Below, piece by piece: positions 1 to 8,098 of a stretch of DNA of 64,000 bases. Source of the stretch: Acinetobacter sedimenti (GTDB lineage Bacteria > Pseudomonadota > Gammaproteobacteria > Pseudomonadales > Moraxellaceae); assembly GCF_022601685.1 (NCBI RefSeq), contig NZ_JAKUML010000009.1, positions 62,001 through 126,000 of the forward strand. The letters run 5' to 3'. Position numbers and translations under genes: made by a program. Each line of letters starts with the position of its first letter. Positions within the stretch are counted from its first letter, which is position 1. The notes under the pieces were generated by a model. That model was given only the letters and a program-made list of their open reading frames with translations, did no database searches and had not been told where the DNA came from.

Positions 1-637
1 TACCGTCTTTATTTTCAACCAAGTATAGCCCCATATCATCAAGCTTGACGATCAATGCCACCAAGCCATACACACCAACTGTCATGGCAATTGCGATAAA
101 CGATAAAACACTCACTTTGGTAATAAATGGCGTAGCCAATGAAATCGTCCCTAATGTAATGACGACAATTTCAGCAGATAAAATAAAATCGGTACGAATC
201 GCACCTTTCACCTTGTCATCTTCAAAGGCTTTCATATCCGAAACATCTTTTTCTAATTGTGCTTTGGCGGCATTAACATCATCCTCTGCATGCGGATTTC
301 TTTTATGTTGAATGGTATGCCAGACTTTTTCCACACCTTCATAACATAAAAATAAACCACCAATCACCAATAATGGATTGATCAACGCAGGTGCAAGCCA
401 ACTGATCAATAACGCCAATGGCACAAGGATCAATTTATTAACAAATGAACCCTTTGCAACACGCCATACGATTGGCAATTCACGTTCGGTACGCACACCG
501 CTGACTTGCTGTGCATTCAATGCCAAATCATCGCCCAATACACCCGCAGTTTTTTTGGCTGCCACCTTACTCATTACCGCAACATCGTCCATTATTGTCG
601 CAATATCATCTAAAAGGAGTAATAAACTACTGGCCAT
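1..637 (-). CDS. DUF808 family inner-membrane protein (YedI-like), C-terminus outside window
   Basis: Reading the minus strand from the ATG at 637 gives an open frame that begins [18 protein letters not shown] and runs off the left edge, so about 212 residues are visible. The start, the [12 protein letters not shown] segment near residue 30 and the following hydrophobic stretches ([19 protein letters not shown], then [14 protein letters not shown]) match the DUF808/YedI family of multi-pass inner-membrane proteins as I know it. A charged cytoplasmic-looking stretch ([17 protein letters not shown]) follows, then further membrane segments. The cellular function of the family is not established. 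AAAGGAG-like sequence lies too far inside the gene to help; the ATG is preferred because translation upstream has no family match. Confidence 0.8.
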   Translation of the reverse strand, partial: MASSLLLLLDDIATIMDDVAVMSKVAAKKTAGVLGDDLALNAQQVSGVRTERELPIVWRVAKGSFVNKLILVPLALLISWLAPALINPLLVIGGLFLCYEGVEKVWHTIQHKRNPHAEDDVNAAKAQLEKDVSDMKAFEDDKVKGAIRTDFILSAEIVVITLGTISLATPFITKVSVLSFIAIAMTVGVYGLVALIVKLDDMGLYLVENKDG

Positions 638-805
638 GCGTTCTTTCCTAAATTTTGTTTGACTCTAAATTTTATAAAATAACTTTATAAAAACATTAAT
701 TCAGTCACAATAATTAAACTCTTGCGCTTGTGCAACATAATTCATGCTAAAAACTGTAGCACCAAACATTTTCTCTTACTTTGCTTTTCACGCTTCTTAC
801 TTTTT

Positions 806-1450
806 TTAATTGCCTTGATATTTGCCTTGTTGTATCACTTTGCCATAAGTCCGTTTGTTTTTATCTGAGTTGCCATAAGGATAGCCATAGTTCGGTGTAT
901 GGTTATGCGGATAAGTGTATTGTGGATAGACTGGATACTGCCCTGTTGATTCTGTGGTTTTTCGATAAGTGCCACCATAAGGCAGATAAACTTCTTCGGT
1001 ACTTTGGTAATGGGTCTGTGTTTCAGGTTGCACCTGTATCTGAACATGCGGTGTGCCGATATAGACCTGTGTGCCATGATTTGCATGATCATTTGGAAAG
1101 TCATGTGGATAGCCATTTGGGTAATGAGGATAATGGTTTGGGTAATAGTCTGGATAATTCGGATAACGGTTATAAGGATTATTTCGAGGCTGTGCGTATG
1201 GATCAGGACGAGTTTGACCCAGTACACGATCTCGGATTTGAGCCTGTTTATTTTGATAGGTGCTATTCCCACGTGTAAAGCTTTCACCAGTGTAGACTGA
1301 TTTATACACGCTCTTTGTTGCAGAATACGTCGCACTACTCAATACAAAGATCGTACTCGCAAACAATGCCTTCACGGCAACAGCATGAATACTCAATTTT
1401 TTTTGCTGATTTAAAACCGCTTGACCGTTTGACCTTCTCATTAAAACCAT
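806..1450 (-). CDS. Tyr/Pro/Asn-rich exported hypothetical protein
   Basis: I do not recognise a family. The 214-residue product has a basic N-terminus, a hydrophobic segment (ALFASTIFVLSSATYSA, about residues 28-44) that looks like a signal peptide, and then a low-complexity central region of short Y-P-N/D/H units (for example NRYPNYPDYYPNHYPHYPNG) at about residues 93-120. The C-terminal third is again rich in Tyr, Pro, His and Asn and ends basic. The ATG at 1450 sits 6 nt after AAGGAG; a TTG three bases upstream is less well placed. The composition suggests an extended, probably surface-exposed or envelope-associated protein, but that is inference. It lies alone between a DUF808 gene and divergent trpS. 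Confidence 0.65.
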   Translation of the reverse strand: MVLMRRSNGQAVLNQQKKLSIHAVAVKALFASTIFVLSSATYSATKSVYKSVYTGESFTRGNSTYQNKQAQIRDRVLGQTRPDPYAQPRNNPYNRYPNYPDYYPNHYPHYPNGYPHDFPNDHANHGTQVYIGTPHVQIQVQPETQTHYQSTEEVYLPYGGTYRKTTESTGQYPVYPQYTYPHNHTPNYGYPYGNSDKNKRTYGKVIQQGKYQGN

Positions 1451-1691
1451 CAAAGGCTCCTTATCTTTATATCTTTCAATTTGCTTAATGAATATATTTT
1501 AACCGATTTTAAATCATATCTTTTTTATATTTGTATCCATACTTTCTGACTCAATGTCTGTTCTGTACAAATTTAGACGCTTAAAAACCAAGCACTTAAA
1601 AGCAACCATTTAAAGCTAGGAAATTAGGGCGAGCTTCTTTACAATACAGCCTTTCAAGATCACTTCAATATATCGTCACTAAAAGACCGAC

Positions 1692-2717
1692 ATGGGAAAA
1701 ATTATGACTGAATCAGCAGAGCGTCCAATTATTCTGACAGGCGACCGCCCTACTGGACAATTACACTTAGGACACTTTGCAGGCTCATTGCGTACTCGTG
1801 TTGGCTTACAAGATTCGCATCAGCAGTACCTTTTACTCGCTGATACCCAAGCACTAACAGACAATGCCGATAATGTTGAAAAAGTTCAGCGTAATATCAT
1901 CGAAGTGGCGTTAGATTATTTAGCGGTAGGTATTGATCCAACCAAGACGACGATTTGTATTCAATCTTGCTTACCTGCGTTATTTGAGCTGACTAGCTAT
2001 TACATGAATTTCGTCACCGTCGCTCGTTTGGAGCGCAACCCAACGATCAAAACAGAAATCCAAATGCGTGGTTTTGAGCGTGATATTCCTGCAGGATTCT
2101 TATGCTATCCAGTGTCACAGGCTGCGGATATTACCGCATTTAAAGCGACCCTCGTTCCAGTCGGTGAAGATCAAATCCCAATGATCGAACAAACCAACGA
2201 AGTCGTTCGCCGTGTCAACCGTCAGATTGGCAATGACATACTTCCTGAATGTAAAGCATTGCTTTCCAATGTCGGACGTTTACCCGGATTTGATGGTAAG
2301 GCGAAAATGTCAAAATCTTTGGGCAATACCATCGTACTTGACGCATCGGACAAAGACATTAAAAAAGCCGTCAATGCCATGTACACCGATCCAAATCATT
2401 TGCGTATTGAAGACCCAGGTCAGGTCGAAGGCAATGTTGTATTCACTTACCTCGATGCTTTTGATCCGAACAAAGCAGAAGTTGAAGAACTCAAAGCACA
2501 CTATCGTCGTGGTGGACTCGGCGATGGTACTGTGAAAAAACGCCTTGAAGGTGTGCTGAAAGAGTTGATTGGTCCAATCCGTGAACGTCGTCAAGAGCTC
2601 GCTAAAGATCCAACCTATGTCATGGACATTCTACGTGATGGTACAGATAAATGCCGCTTAATCACGCAAGATACATTGGACGAAGTCAAAGCAGGTTTAG
2701 GTTTATTCCGCTTTTAA
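1692..2717 (+). CDS. trpS: Tryptophan--tRNA ligase
   Basis: Class I aminoacyl-tRNA synthetase that charges tRNA-Trp in the cytoplasm. The N-terminus carries GDRPTGQLHLGHF, the HIGH-type ATP-binding signature (HLGH), and KMSKS is present near residue 205, both hallmarks of the catalytic core. Length (341 residues) fits bacterial TrpRS. The start is uncertain: the ATG at 1692 is used here, but the ATG at 1704 is preceded by GGGA at a good distance and would give MTESAERP. A strong terminator follows about 160 nt downstream. The gene is transcribed alone and divergently from the Tyr/Pro-rich protein. Confidence 0.95.
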   Translation: MGKIMTESAERPIILTGDRPTGQLHLGHFAGSLRTRVGLQDSHQQYLLLADTQALTDNADNVEKVQRNIIEVALDYLAVGIDPTKTTICIQSCLPALFELTSYYMNFVTVARLERNPTIKTEIQMRGFERDIPAGFLCYPVSQAADITAFKATLVPVGEDQIPMIEQTNEVVRRVNRQIGNDILPECKALLSNVGRLPGFDGKAKMSKSLGNTIVLDASDKDIKKAVNAMYTDPNHLRIEDPGQVEGNVVFTYLDAFDPNKAEVEELKAHYRRGGLGDGTVKKRLEGVLKELIGPIRERRQELAKDPTYVMDILRDGTDKCRLITQDTLDEVKAGLGLFRF

Positions 2718-2724
2718 GTTTTGA

Positions 2725-2777
2725 GAATGTAAGCACTTTCAAGTAATTAGTGACACTATTTACGCACGCTTACATTC
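2725..2777. repeat. Nested inverted repeat downstream of trpS
   Basis: GAATGTAAGC at 2725-2734 is a perfect inverse complement of GCTTACATTC at 2768-2777. The 33-nt interval contains a second small palindrome, TAGTGACACTA. It begins 8 nt after the trpS stop and lies about 100 nt before the T-tailed terminator, so it would form a stem-loop in the trpS 3' untranslated RNA. Confidence 0.5.
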
Positions 2778-2876
2778 TTTAACGGCTTTGCTAAAGTCAT
2801 TACTTTGCCGATTAGAGATAATAGGTGCATAAGTGATGAGGCGATGAACCTTTATCGCAGTGATTGAAGTATTCAG

Positions 2877-2910
2877 CGCAATGATTCCCCCAGATCATTG
2901 CGTTTTTTTT
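2877..2910 (+). terminator. Intrinsic terminator after trpS
   Basis: CGCAATGAT (2877-2885) pairs with ATCATTGCG (2894-2902) around an 8-nt loop and is followed at once by eight T residues. The 2718-3086 gap otherwise holds the nested inverted repeat and presumably the transaldolase promoter; I see no gene in it. Confidence 0.85.
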
Positions 2911-3086
2911 GAGTTATTCTTTATCAATACTTTTTATAGAGTCTATTGACCTTAACAGCAGACTTTTTTGAAATAATTTCTTGATAATTTTTTTATCACA
3001 TCATGCCGAATTTATAAGCAACAGTGCTTTGATGCCCTTTCAAAGCATGCTAAGTTAAATGATCACTTTTAAAAAATGCCCTAATC

Positions 3087-4067
3087 ATGACTGCACTCGA
3101 ACAATTAAAGCAATTCACCACCATCGTTGTGGACAGTAGCGACTTAGAAGCCGTTGAAAAATTTCGCCCAATTGATGCCACCACCAATCCCTCACTGATT
3201 ACGGCTGCTGCAAGTATTCCTGAAAATCGTGCTTTGATCGAAGATGCCATCGCCATGGCAAAATCAGAAAACTATGAAGACGATGAACTGGTTGAACGAG
3301 CCATTGATATTTTAACGGTCAAGTTTGGCGTTGAAATTTTAAAATATATTGATGGTCGTGTATCGACTGAAGTGGATGCAAGCTTGTCATATGACACCGA
3401 AGCGACCATTCAAAAAGCCTATGATCTGATTAACCTGTATAAGCACTTTGGCATTGATACCAATCGTGTGTTGATCAAAATCGCATCGACATGGCAAGGC
3501 ATCCAAGCAGCAAAGCATTTGGAGCAAAATGGCATTCATTGCAACCTGACTTTATTATTTGGTTTGCACCAAGCGCAAGCATGTGCTGATGCTAAGGTCA
3601 CGCTGATCTCGCCTTTTGTCGGTCGTATTTTGGATTGGTACAAAAAAGCGGAAAATAAAGACAGCTACCCGATTGAGCAAGATCCAGGTGTCAATTCGGT
3701 GAAGACGATTTACACCTACTACAAACAAAATGGCATACAAACGCAAGTGATGGGCGCGAGCTTCCGTAGCACTACTCAAGTCTTGGCATTGGCTGGTTCT
3801 GACCTACTCACCATTGCACCGAATTTACTCGATCAACTCAGTCAAGATGAGCAAAACGTCACCGCCCAATTAACTGTTGAGCAAGCACAGCAGGCTGACA
3901 AAATCGACCGTGGCAACTTAGATCAAGCCACGTTCCAAAATGAATTAGAGCATGATTTGATGGCGTTCCAACTACTGCAAGGTGGTATTGACGGCTTTAT
4001 CAAAGCACGTGATCAATTGCATCAAGTGCTTCGTGAGAGTTATGGTTTGGCAAATATTCACGCTTAA
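3087..4067 (+). CDS. tal: Transaldolase
   Basis: Pentose phosphate pathway enzyme that transfers a dihydroxyacetone unit between sedoheptulose 7-phosphate and glyceraldehyde 3-phosphate. The family signature DATTNPSLI is at residues 30-38 and the Schiff-base lysine lies in NRVLIKIASTWQG (Lys131). The 326-residue length matches the TalB-type subfamily. It starts at the ATG at 3087 with only a weak upstream purine stretch, ends at 4067, and is closed by its own terminator, so it appears monocistronic. Confidence 0.93.
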   Translation: MTALEQLKQFTTIVVDSSDLEAVEKFRPIDATTNPSLITAAASIPENRALIEDAIAMAKSENYEDDELVERAIDILTVKFGVEILKYIDGRVSTEVDASLSYDTEATIQKAYDLINLYKHFGIDTNRVLIKIASTWQGIQAAKHLEQNGIHCNLTLLFGLHQAQACADAKVTLISPFVGRILDWYKKAENKDSYPIEQDPGVNSVKTIYTYYKQNGIQTQVMGASFRSTTQVLALAGSDLLTIAPNLLDQLSQDEQNVTAQLTVEQAQQADKIDRGNLDQATFQNELEHDLMAFQLLQGGIDGFIKARDQLHQVLRESYGLANIHA

Positions 4068-4095
4068 AACTCGTTAGCTAATGTAATTACTAAGA

Positions 4096-4128
4096 AAACG
4101 ATCTCTGTGCGCATGGATCGTTTTTTTT
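4096..4128 (+). terminator. Intrinsic terminator after transaldolase
   Basis: AAAACGATC (4096-4104) pairs with GATCGTTTT (4116-4124) and runs into eight T residues. Confidence 0.8.
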
Positions 4129-4239
4129 TATCAACCCTCAATTTTATAAAAAAAATGAAATATTCAGCCCATAACAGCTTAGCCTTTTTAAGTTATAGTA
4201 TGTCCAAGCATTGATGAATACATTGGAAGAAACGAGCAT

Positions 4240-5226
4240 ATGTTGCGCAACGACTGGACACGAGAAGAAATTCACACTCTCTATCAATTGCCATTGATGG
4301 ATTTATTGTTTCAGGCGCAAAGCATTCATCGCCAGCATTTTGAAAAAAATACCATTCAAGTCAGCACTTTACTCTCGATCAAAACAGGAAAATGTCCTGA
4401 AGATTGTAAATATTGCTCGCAATCTGCGCATTATGATGCTGACCTCGAAGCGGAGAAACGCATTGCTGTAGATAAAGTCATCCGTGAAGCGCAAGCTGCC
4501 AAAGCATCAGGTTCTTCTCGATTTTGTATGGGTGCAGCATGGCGTAATCCGCATGAGCGTGATATGCCCTATGTTTTGGAAATGGTCAAAGAAGTCAAAG
4601 CGCTTGGGCTAGAAACCTGCATGACATTGGGTATGCTCAATAGCTCACAAGCAACTCGATTAAAAGATGCAGGACTGGATTATTACAATCACAATCTCGA
4701 TACCTCACGTGAATATTATGCCAATATCATCAGTACCCGCACTTTTGATGATCGTCTAAATACGTTGGATCATGTGCGTGATGCAGGGCTAAAAGTCTGT
4801 AGTGGTGGGATTGTTGGACTCGGTGAGTCTGAACAAGATCGCATCGGTTTATTGCATGAATTATCAACGTTGCTAATCCACCCTGAATCTGTACCAATCA
4901 ATATGTTGGTGCCCATCGCAGGCACACCGCTTGCTGATGTGGAGAAGTTAGATGTGATTGAGTGGATTCGCACCATTGCGACTGCTCGGATTCTCATGCC
5001 GAAAAGTTATATTCGCCTATCTGCAGGTCGTGAATCCTTAAGTGATAGCGATCAAGCTTTGGCATTTATGGCTGGGGCAAATTCGATCTTCTCGGGTGAA
5101 AAACTACTGACTACACCAAATGCAGGACAAGGACGTGATCAGCAATTGTTCGCCAAACTGGGCTTAGTTGCGGAAAAACCTCAAGTGAGTGTCCGTGAAA
5201 GTGCTGTCGATGCGATGGAGTTTTAG
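4240..5226 (+). CDS. bioB: Biotin synthase
   Basis: Radical SAM enzyme that inserts sulfur into dethiobiotin to make biotin. The [4Fe-4S] cluster motif is CPEDCKYC (Cys52, Cys56, Cys59). The conserved segments around the sacrificial [2Fe-2S] cluster are also visible: [31 protein letters not shown] and RLSAGRES. Length 328 is normal. A GGAAGA purine tract precedes the ATG. The rest of the biotin pathway (bioA, bioF, bioC, bioD) is not in this window, so the gene is separated from the usual cluster. A TATAGT -10-like hexamer at 4194-4199 could be its promoter. No BirA-type operator is apparent. Confidence 0.96.
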   Translation: MLRNDWTREEIHTLYQLPLMDLLFQAQSIHRQHFEKNTIQVSTLLSIKTGKCPEDCKYCSQSAHYDADLEAEKRIAVDKVIREAQAAKASGSSRFCMGAAWRNPHERDMPYVLEMVKEVKALGLETCMTLGMLNSSQATRLKDAGLDYYNHNLDTSREYYANIISTRTFDDRLNTLDHVRDAGLKVCSGGIVGLGESEQDRIGLLHELSTLLIHPESVPINMLVPIAGTPLADVEKLDVIEWIRTIATARILMPKSYIRLSAGRESLSDSDQALAFMAGANSIFSGEKLLTTPNAGQGRDQQLFAKLGLVAEKPQVSVRESAVDAMEF

Positions 5227-5295
5227 TCAGTTAATTTCTTAGACTCAAACAATTCGTAATTGAGTCCACCTTTTGAAATAGTAGCTAGATGGCTA

Positions 5296-5441
5296 GGGGA
5301 ACTTTGAAAAAACCTAACGAGTAGCCTAAATTTCAAGGCGCACCTCGCACAGCAACCGCAGTGTACAAGTCGTACATGAGGATTGCGAGCAAGGAGCAAC
5401 GCAGAAATTTGCCTACGCAGATGGTTTTTCAAAGTTTCCTC
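5296..5441. repeat. Palindromic intergenic element, copy 1
   Basis: A 146-bp imperfect palindrome. The outer arm GGGAACTTTGAAAAAACC pairs with GGTTTTTCAAAGTTTCC at the other end. Inside are conserved core blocks (ACCTAACGAGTAG, AATTTCAAGGCGCA, CGCAGAAATT, CTACGCAGATGGTTT) and a central hairpin around TGTACAAGTCGTACA. A shorter second copy with the same core blocks lies at 41384-41455. It occupies most of the bioB/rnfB-like gap. Confidence 0.8.
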
Positions 5442-5507
5442 AAGAGATTTTAGGCACATGCTTTGCTATACTTGCACACTCTATTCTTATTCCCTTTTGC
5501 ATAGCTT

Positions 5508-6323
5508 ATGTCCTCGCCACTGCAAACGCCCAAACATCAGATTTTAGTACAGCAAATTGACCAACTCCTACCACAAACCCAATGTGGACTGTGTGGTCAT
5601 GTTGCTGGCTGTTTGCCCTACGCACAGTCGATTTTCGAAGGTGAGGACGCCAATAAATGTATCCCTGGTGGACAACCTGTCGCCGACGCAATTGCCAATC
5701 TATTAGACCGACCAAAACTCGACGCCGAACCAAGCGTTTGGGCAGTCCAAGCCGATGGACGACCGCAACGCATCAAAGCCGTGATTCGTGAAGATGAATG
5801 TATCGGCTGTACCAAATGTATTGCCGCCTGCCCTGTGGATGCGATCATCGGCAGTGGCAAAGTCATGCACAGCATCATGCCCGACCTGTGTACTGGCTGT
5901 GAGCTTTGTCTTGCACCATGTCCAGTAGATTGCATTGATTTGGTCGAAGATCTGTCGCCATTGCCAACACCGAGTGAGCGCATTCAAGAACAGAATGATT
6001 TACGCAATCGTTATAAAGCACATCTACTACGTGAGCAAACTCGTCAAGCGCAAAAACAATCTGCTCGTCCTGTGACCAAAGCCTCTGCTTCAAAATCACA
6101 GCTCGAAGCCATTCTTGGGCAATCCTTGCCTGAGCAAGCCGTATCAACACAAAATGATACTCAACCACTTAAAGTACAAGATGCACAAACTACCATTGAA
6201 TTGGCAAAGCTGCGCACGCAAATTAAGAAATTACAGAAACAACTCAGTGTACGCCCTGATGCAGGTAAAACTGAACAAATGCATGCACTTGAGCAACAAC
6301 TTGCCCAGTTGATGGAGTCTTGA
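5508..6323 (+). CDS. RnfB/RsxB-like ferredoxin protein (orphan)
   Basis: An iron-sulfur protein of the RnfB family (electron transport complex subunit B). Near the N-terminus is the RnfB-type cluster region [10 protein letters not shown] with a later Cys in NKCIPGG, followed by two ferredoxin motifs, [12 protein letters not shown] and [12 protein letters not shown], at roughly residues 97-140. The membrane-anchoring N-terminal helix of classical RnfB is absent, and a C-terminal extension of about 100 residues ends in a heptad-like Leu/Gln-rich segment that may form a coiled coil. No other rnf/rsx subunit is nearby. The stop codon at 6321-6323 directly precedes the nth start, so the two genes are translationally linked. 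Likely a soluble electron carrier; the partner is unknown. Confidence 0.85.
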   Translation: MSSPLQTPKHQILVQQIDQLLPQTQCGLCGHVAGCLPYAQSIFEGEDANKCIPGGQPVADAIANLLDRPKLDAEPSVWAVQADGRPQRIKAVIREDECIGCTKCIAACPVDAIIGSGKVMHSIMPDLCTGCELCLAPCPVDCIDLVEDLSPLPTPSERIQEQNDLRNRYKAHLLREQTRQAQKQSARPVTKASASKSQLEAILGQSLPEQAVSTQNDTQPLKVQDAQTTIELAKLRTQIKKLQKQLSVRPDAGKTEQMHALEQQLAQLMES

Positions 6324-6325
6324 TT

Positions 6326-7102
6326 ATGGAAAAAACTATAAAAACCAGAACAGTAACAACGAAAAAGGTCAAAGCTAAAACTGGAAAAAAATCAACTGAG
6401 AAAAAAGGCGTCGAGAAAAAGCCTTCTAACAGCAAAGCCATGACTAAGGCGCAAATTCAAACTTTTTTCGAGCGCCTACGTGAACAACGCCCAAATCCTG
6501 AAACCGAACTGAACTATGGCTCACCTTTTCAATTGTTAATCGCTGTTTTGCTCTCTGCGCAAGCCACCGATGTCAGCGTGAATAAAGCTACTGATCAACT
6601 TTTCCAAGATGCGCCAGATGCACACAGCATGTATGCGCTTGGCGTGGAAAAGCTCAAAAGTTATATCAAAACCATTGGCTTATTTAATTCCAAAGCTGAG
6701 AATGTCATTAAAACCTGTCATATTCTGATTGAACAATATGGCGGTGAAATCCCACAGCAACGTGAACAGCTCGAAGCCCTGCCTGGTGTTGGTCGTAAAA
6801 CTGCTAATGTCGTATTAAATACCGCCTTTGGTCAGCCGACGATGGCGGTGGATACCCATATTTTTCGGCTAGGCAACCGCACTGGTTTGGCTAAAGGCAA
6901 AGATGTATTAGAGATTGAACAACAACTGCTCAAACGTATTCCGTCCGAGTTCATCATTGATGCGCATCATTGGTTGATTTTGCATGGTCGTTATTGCTGT
7001 ATCGCCCGTAAACCGAAATGTGGCGAATGTATTGTGTCTGATGTGTGCAACTGGAAAGAACGCTTTGACTACGGTGCCGAGATTCCAGAGTTAAAGTCCT
7101 AA
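6326..7102 (+). CDS. nth: Endonuclease III
   Basis: DNA glycosylase/AP lyase that removes oxidised pyrimidines in base excision repair. The helix-hairpin-helix LPGVGRKTANVV holds the catalytic lysine, VDTHIFRL holds the catalytic aspartate, and the C-terminal [4Fe-4S] ligands show the exact C-x6-C-x2-C-x5-C spacing (CIARKPKCGECIVSDVC). The ATG at 6326 lies 8 nt after GGAG; an in-frame TTG at 6320 is too close to that site. Compared with E. coli Nth (211 residues) this 258-residue protein has an extra Lys/Thr-rich N-terminus of about 38 residues, possibly a DNA-contacting tail. Cotranscribed with the RnfB-like gene. Confidence 0.94.
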   Translation: MEKTIKTRTVTTKKVKAKTGKKSTEKKGVEKKPSNSKAMTKAQIQTFFERLREQRPNPETELNYGSPFQLLIAVLLSAQATDVSVNKATDQLFQDAPDAHSMYALGVEKLKSYIKTIGLFNSKAENVIKTCHILIEQYGGEIPQQREQLEALPGVGRKTANVVLNTAFGQPTMAVDTHIFRLGNRTGLAKGKDVLEIEQQLLKRIPSEFIIDAHHWLILHGRYCCIARKPKCGECIVSDVCNWKERFDYGAEIPELKS

Positions 7103-7136
7103 GTTAAAACTATAAATGAGTACAAATAATTATCGG

Positions 7137-7622
7137 CTAATTTTCAGCATCTTGAATATATTTGATTTTGAGCACGTACCACGTCTTTTTGCCATTGGGT
7201 GTATGCACGACCACCTCATCATCCACCGCTTTGCCTAGACAGGCTTTTGCCACCGGTGCTTGCAATGAAATGTAATCCTGATTGCCATAGATTTCTTCAT
7301 CACCAACGATGCGAAACTTCACCTGTTGCCCTTCATCATTTTCAAGCTCAACCCATGCGCCAAAATAGACTTTCCCTGCTTGGTCTGGGTGATATTCAAC
7401 TTTTTGAGCGACTTCAAATAACTTGGTGAGGAATCTAATCCGTCGATCAATTTCACGTAGGCGACGTTTGTTATAGGTGTAATCTGCATTTTCCGACCGA
7501 TCGCCAAGACTAGCCGCCCAAGATACGATTTTGGTTATCTCTGGACGTTCTGTGCGAAGCAGATGATTTAATTCATTGTGTAAGCGTGTATAGCCTTCAG
7601 CGGTAAGCAGTTTTTTTTGCAT
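7137..7622 (-). CDS. greB: Transcription elongation factor GreB
   Basis: Secondary-channel factor that stimulates RNA cleavage by backtracked RNA polymerase. The N-terminal coiled-coil domain contains the acidic tip (GDRSENADYTYNKRRLRE, around residues 40-57), and the C-terminal FKBP-like domain begins near residue 80. The 161-residue length and the basic Tyr-rich coiled coil (YNKRRLREIDRRIRFL) point to GreB rather than GreA. The ATG at 7622 begins MQKKLLTAEGY. Convergent with nth, with only 34 nt between the two stop codons. Confidence 0.92.
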   Translation of the reverse strand: MQKKLLTAEGYTRLHNELNHLLRTERPEITKIVSWAASLGDRSENADYTYNKRRLREIDRRIRFLTKLFEVAQKVEYHPDQAGKVYFGAWVELENDEGQQVKFRIVGDEEIYGNQDYISLQAPVAKACLGKAVDDEVVVHTPNGKKTWYVLKIKYIQDAEN

Positions 7623-8098
7623 AAAAAGTCAGTATTTCTTGAATAATTTGAAAGTTTGCCATGCAAATTTTATTTTATCCACCGATGATTGGTCAGTTTT
7701 CATACACTCTATTTTCGTCGAAACGCTCCTATTGTTGAATTTTTATTCTTCACAATTTCAACACATTAGTTATCATTGTGTGATTGAAATCTCAGTTATT
7801 TGACTACGATCGTTTATTTGGATAAAATGCGCCACCACGTTAGGTTTTTGCAATATATCTGTACGATATTTATTCTTTTTTGTTATTTCGCTGCACAAAC
7901 CTATTTTTATATGCAATGCCAAGCTTTTCATTTAATGCTTCGGCTCGTTTAGCTAGATCATTCAGCTAACCAATTTAGTTAATTACCAAACGTTCAAATA
8001 CGTTTGTCGCAAACAGCCTTTTATAATCTCATTTGATTGCCCATTCTATTATGAATCTAGGTGTTTGCCACAGTGAATAGCATTACTGCGGAGATATC
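7623..8098. other. 476-bp intergenic region between divergent greB and the MltF-like gene
   Basis: AT-rich and without a convincing RNA gene or repeat. It must hold the promoters of both flanking genes. One possible 41-codon frame (7827-7952, plus strand, hydrophobic centre) is listed only as a finding because support is weak. Confidence 0.5.

Noticed and set aside
781..1278. Plus-strand open frame of 165 codons
   Set aside because: Antisense shadow of the Tyr/Pro-rich gene, whose own frame has a signal peptide and a good ribosome-binding site.
4141..4239. BirA-type biotin operator before bioB
   Set aside because: No long inverted repeat of the TTGTAAACC type can be found.
5223..5459. Minus-strand 78-codon open frame
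   Set aside because: It covers the palindromic element and has a Cys/Arg/Leu-rich product of the sort such repeats throw up; no ribosome-binding site or family match.
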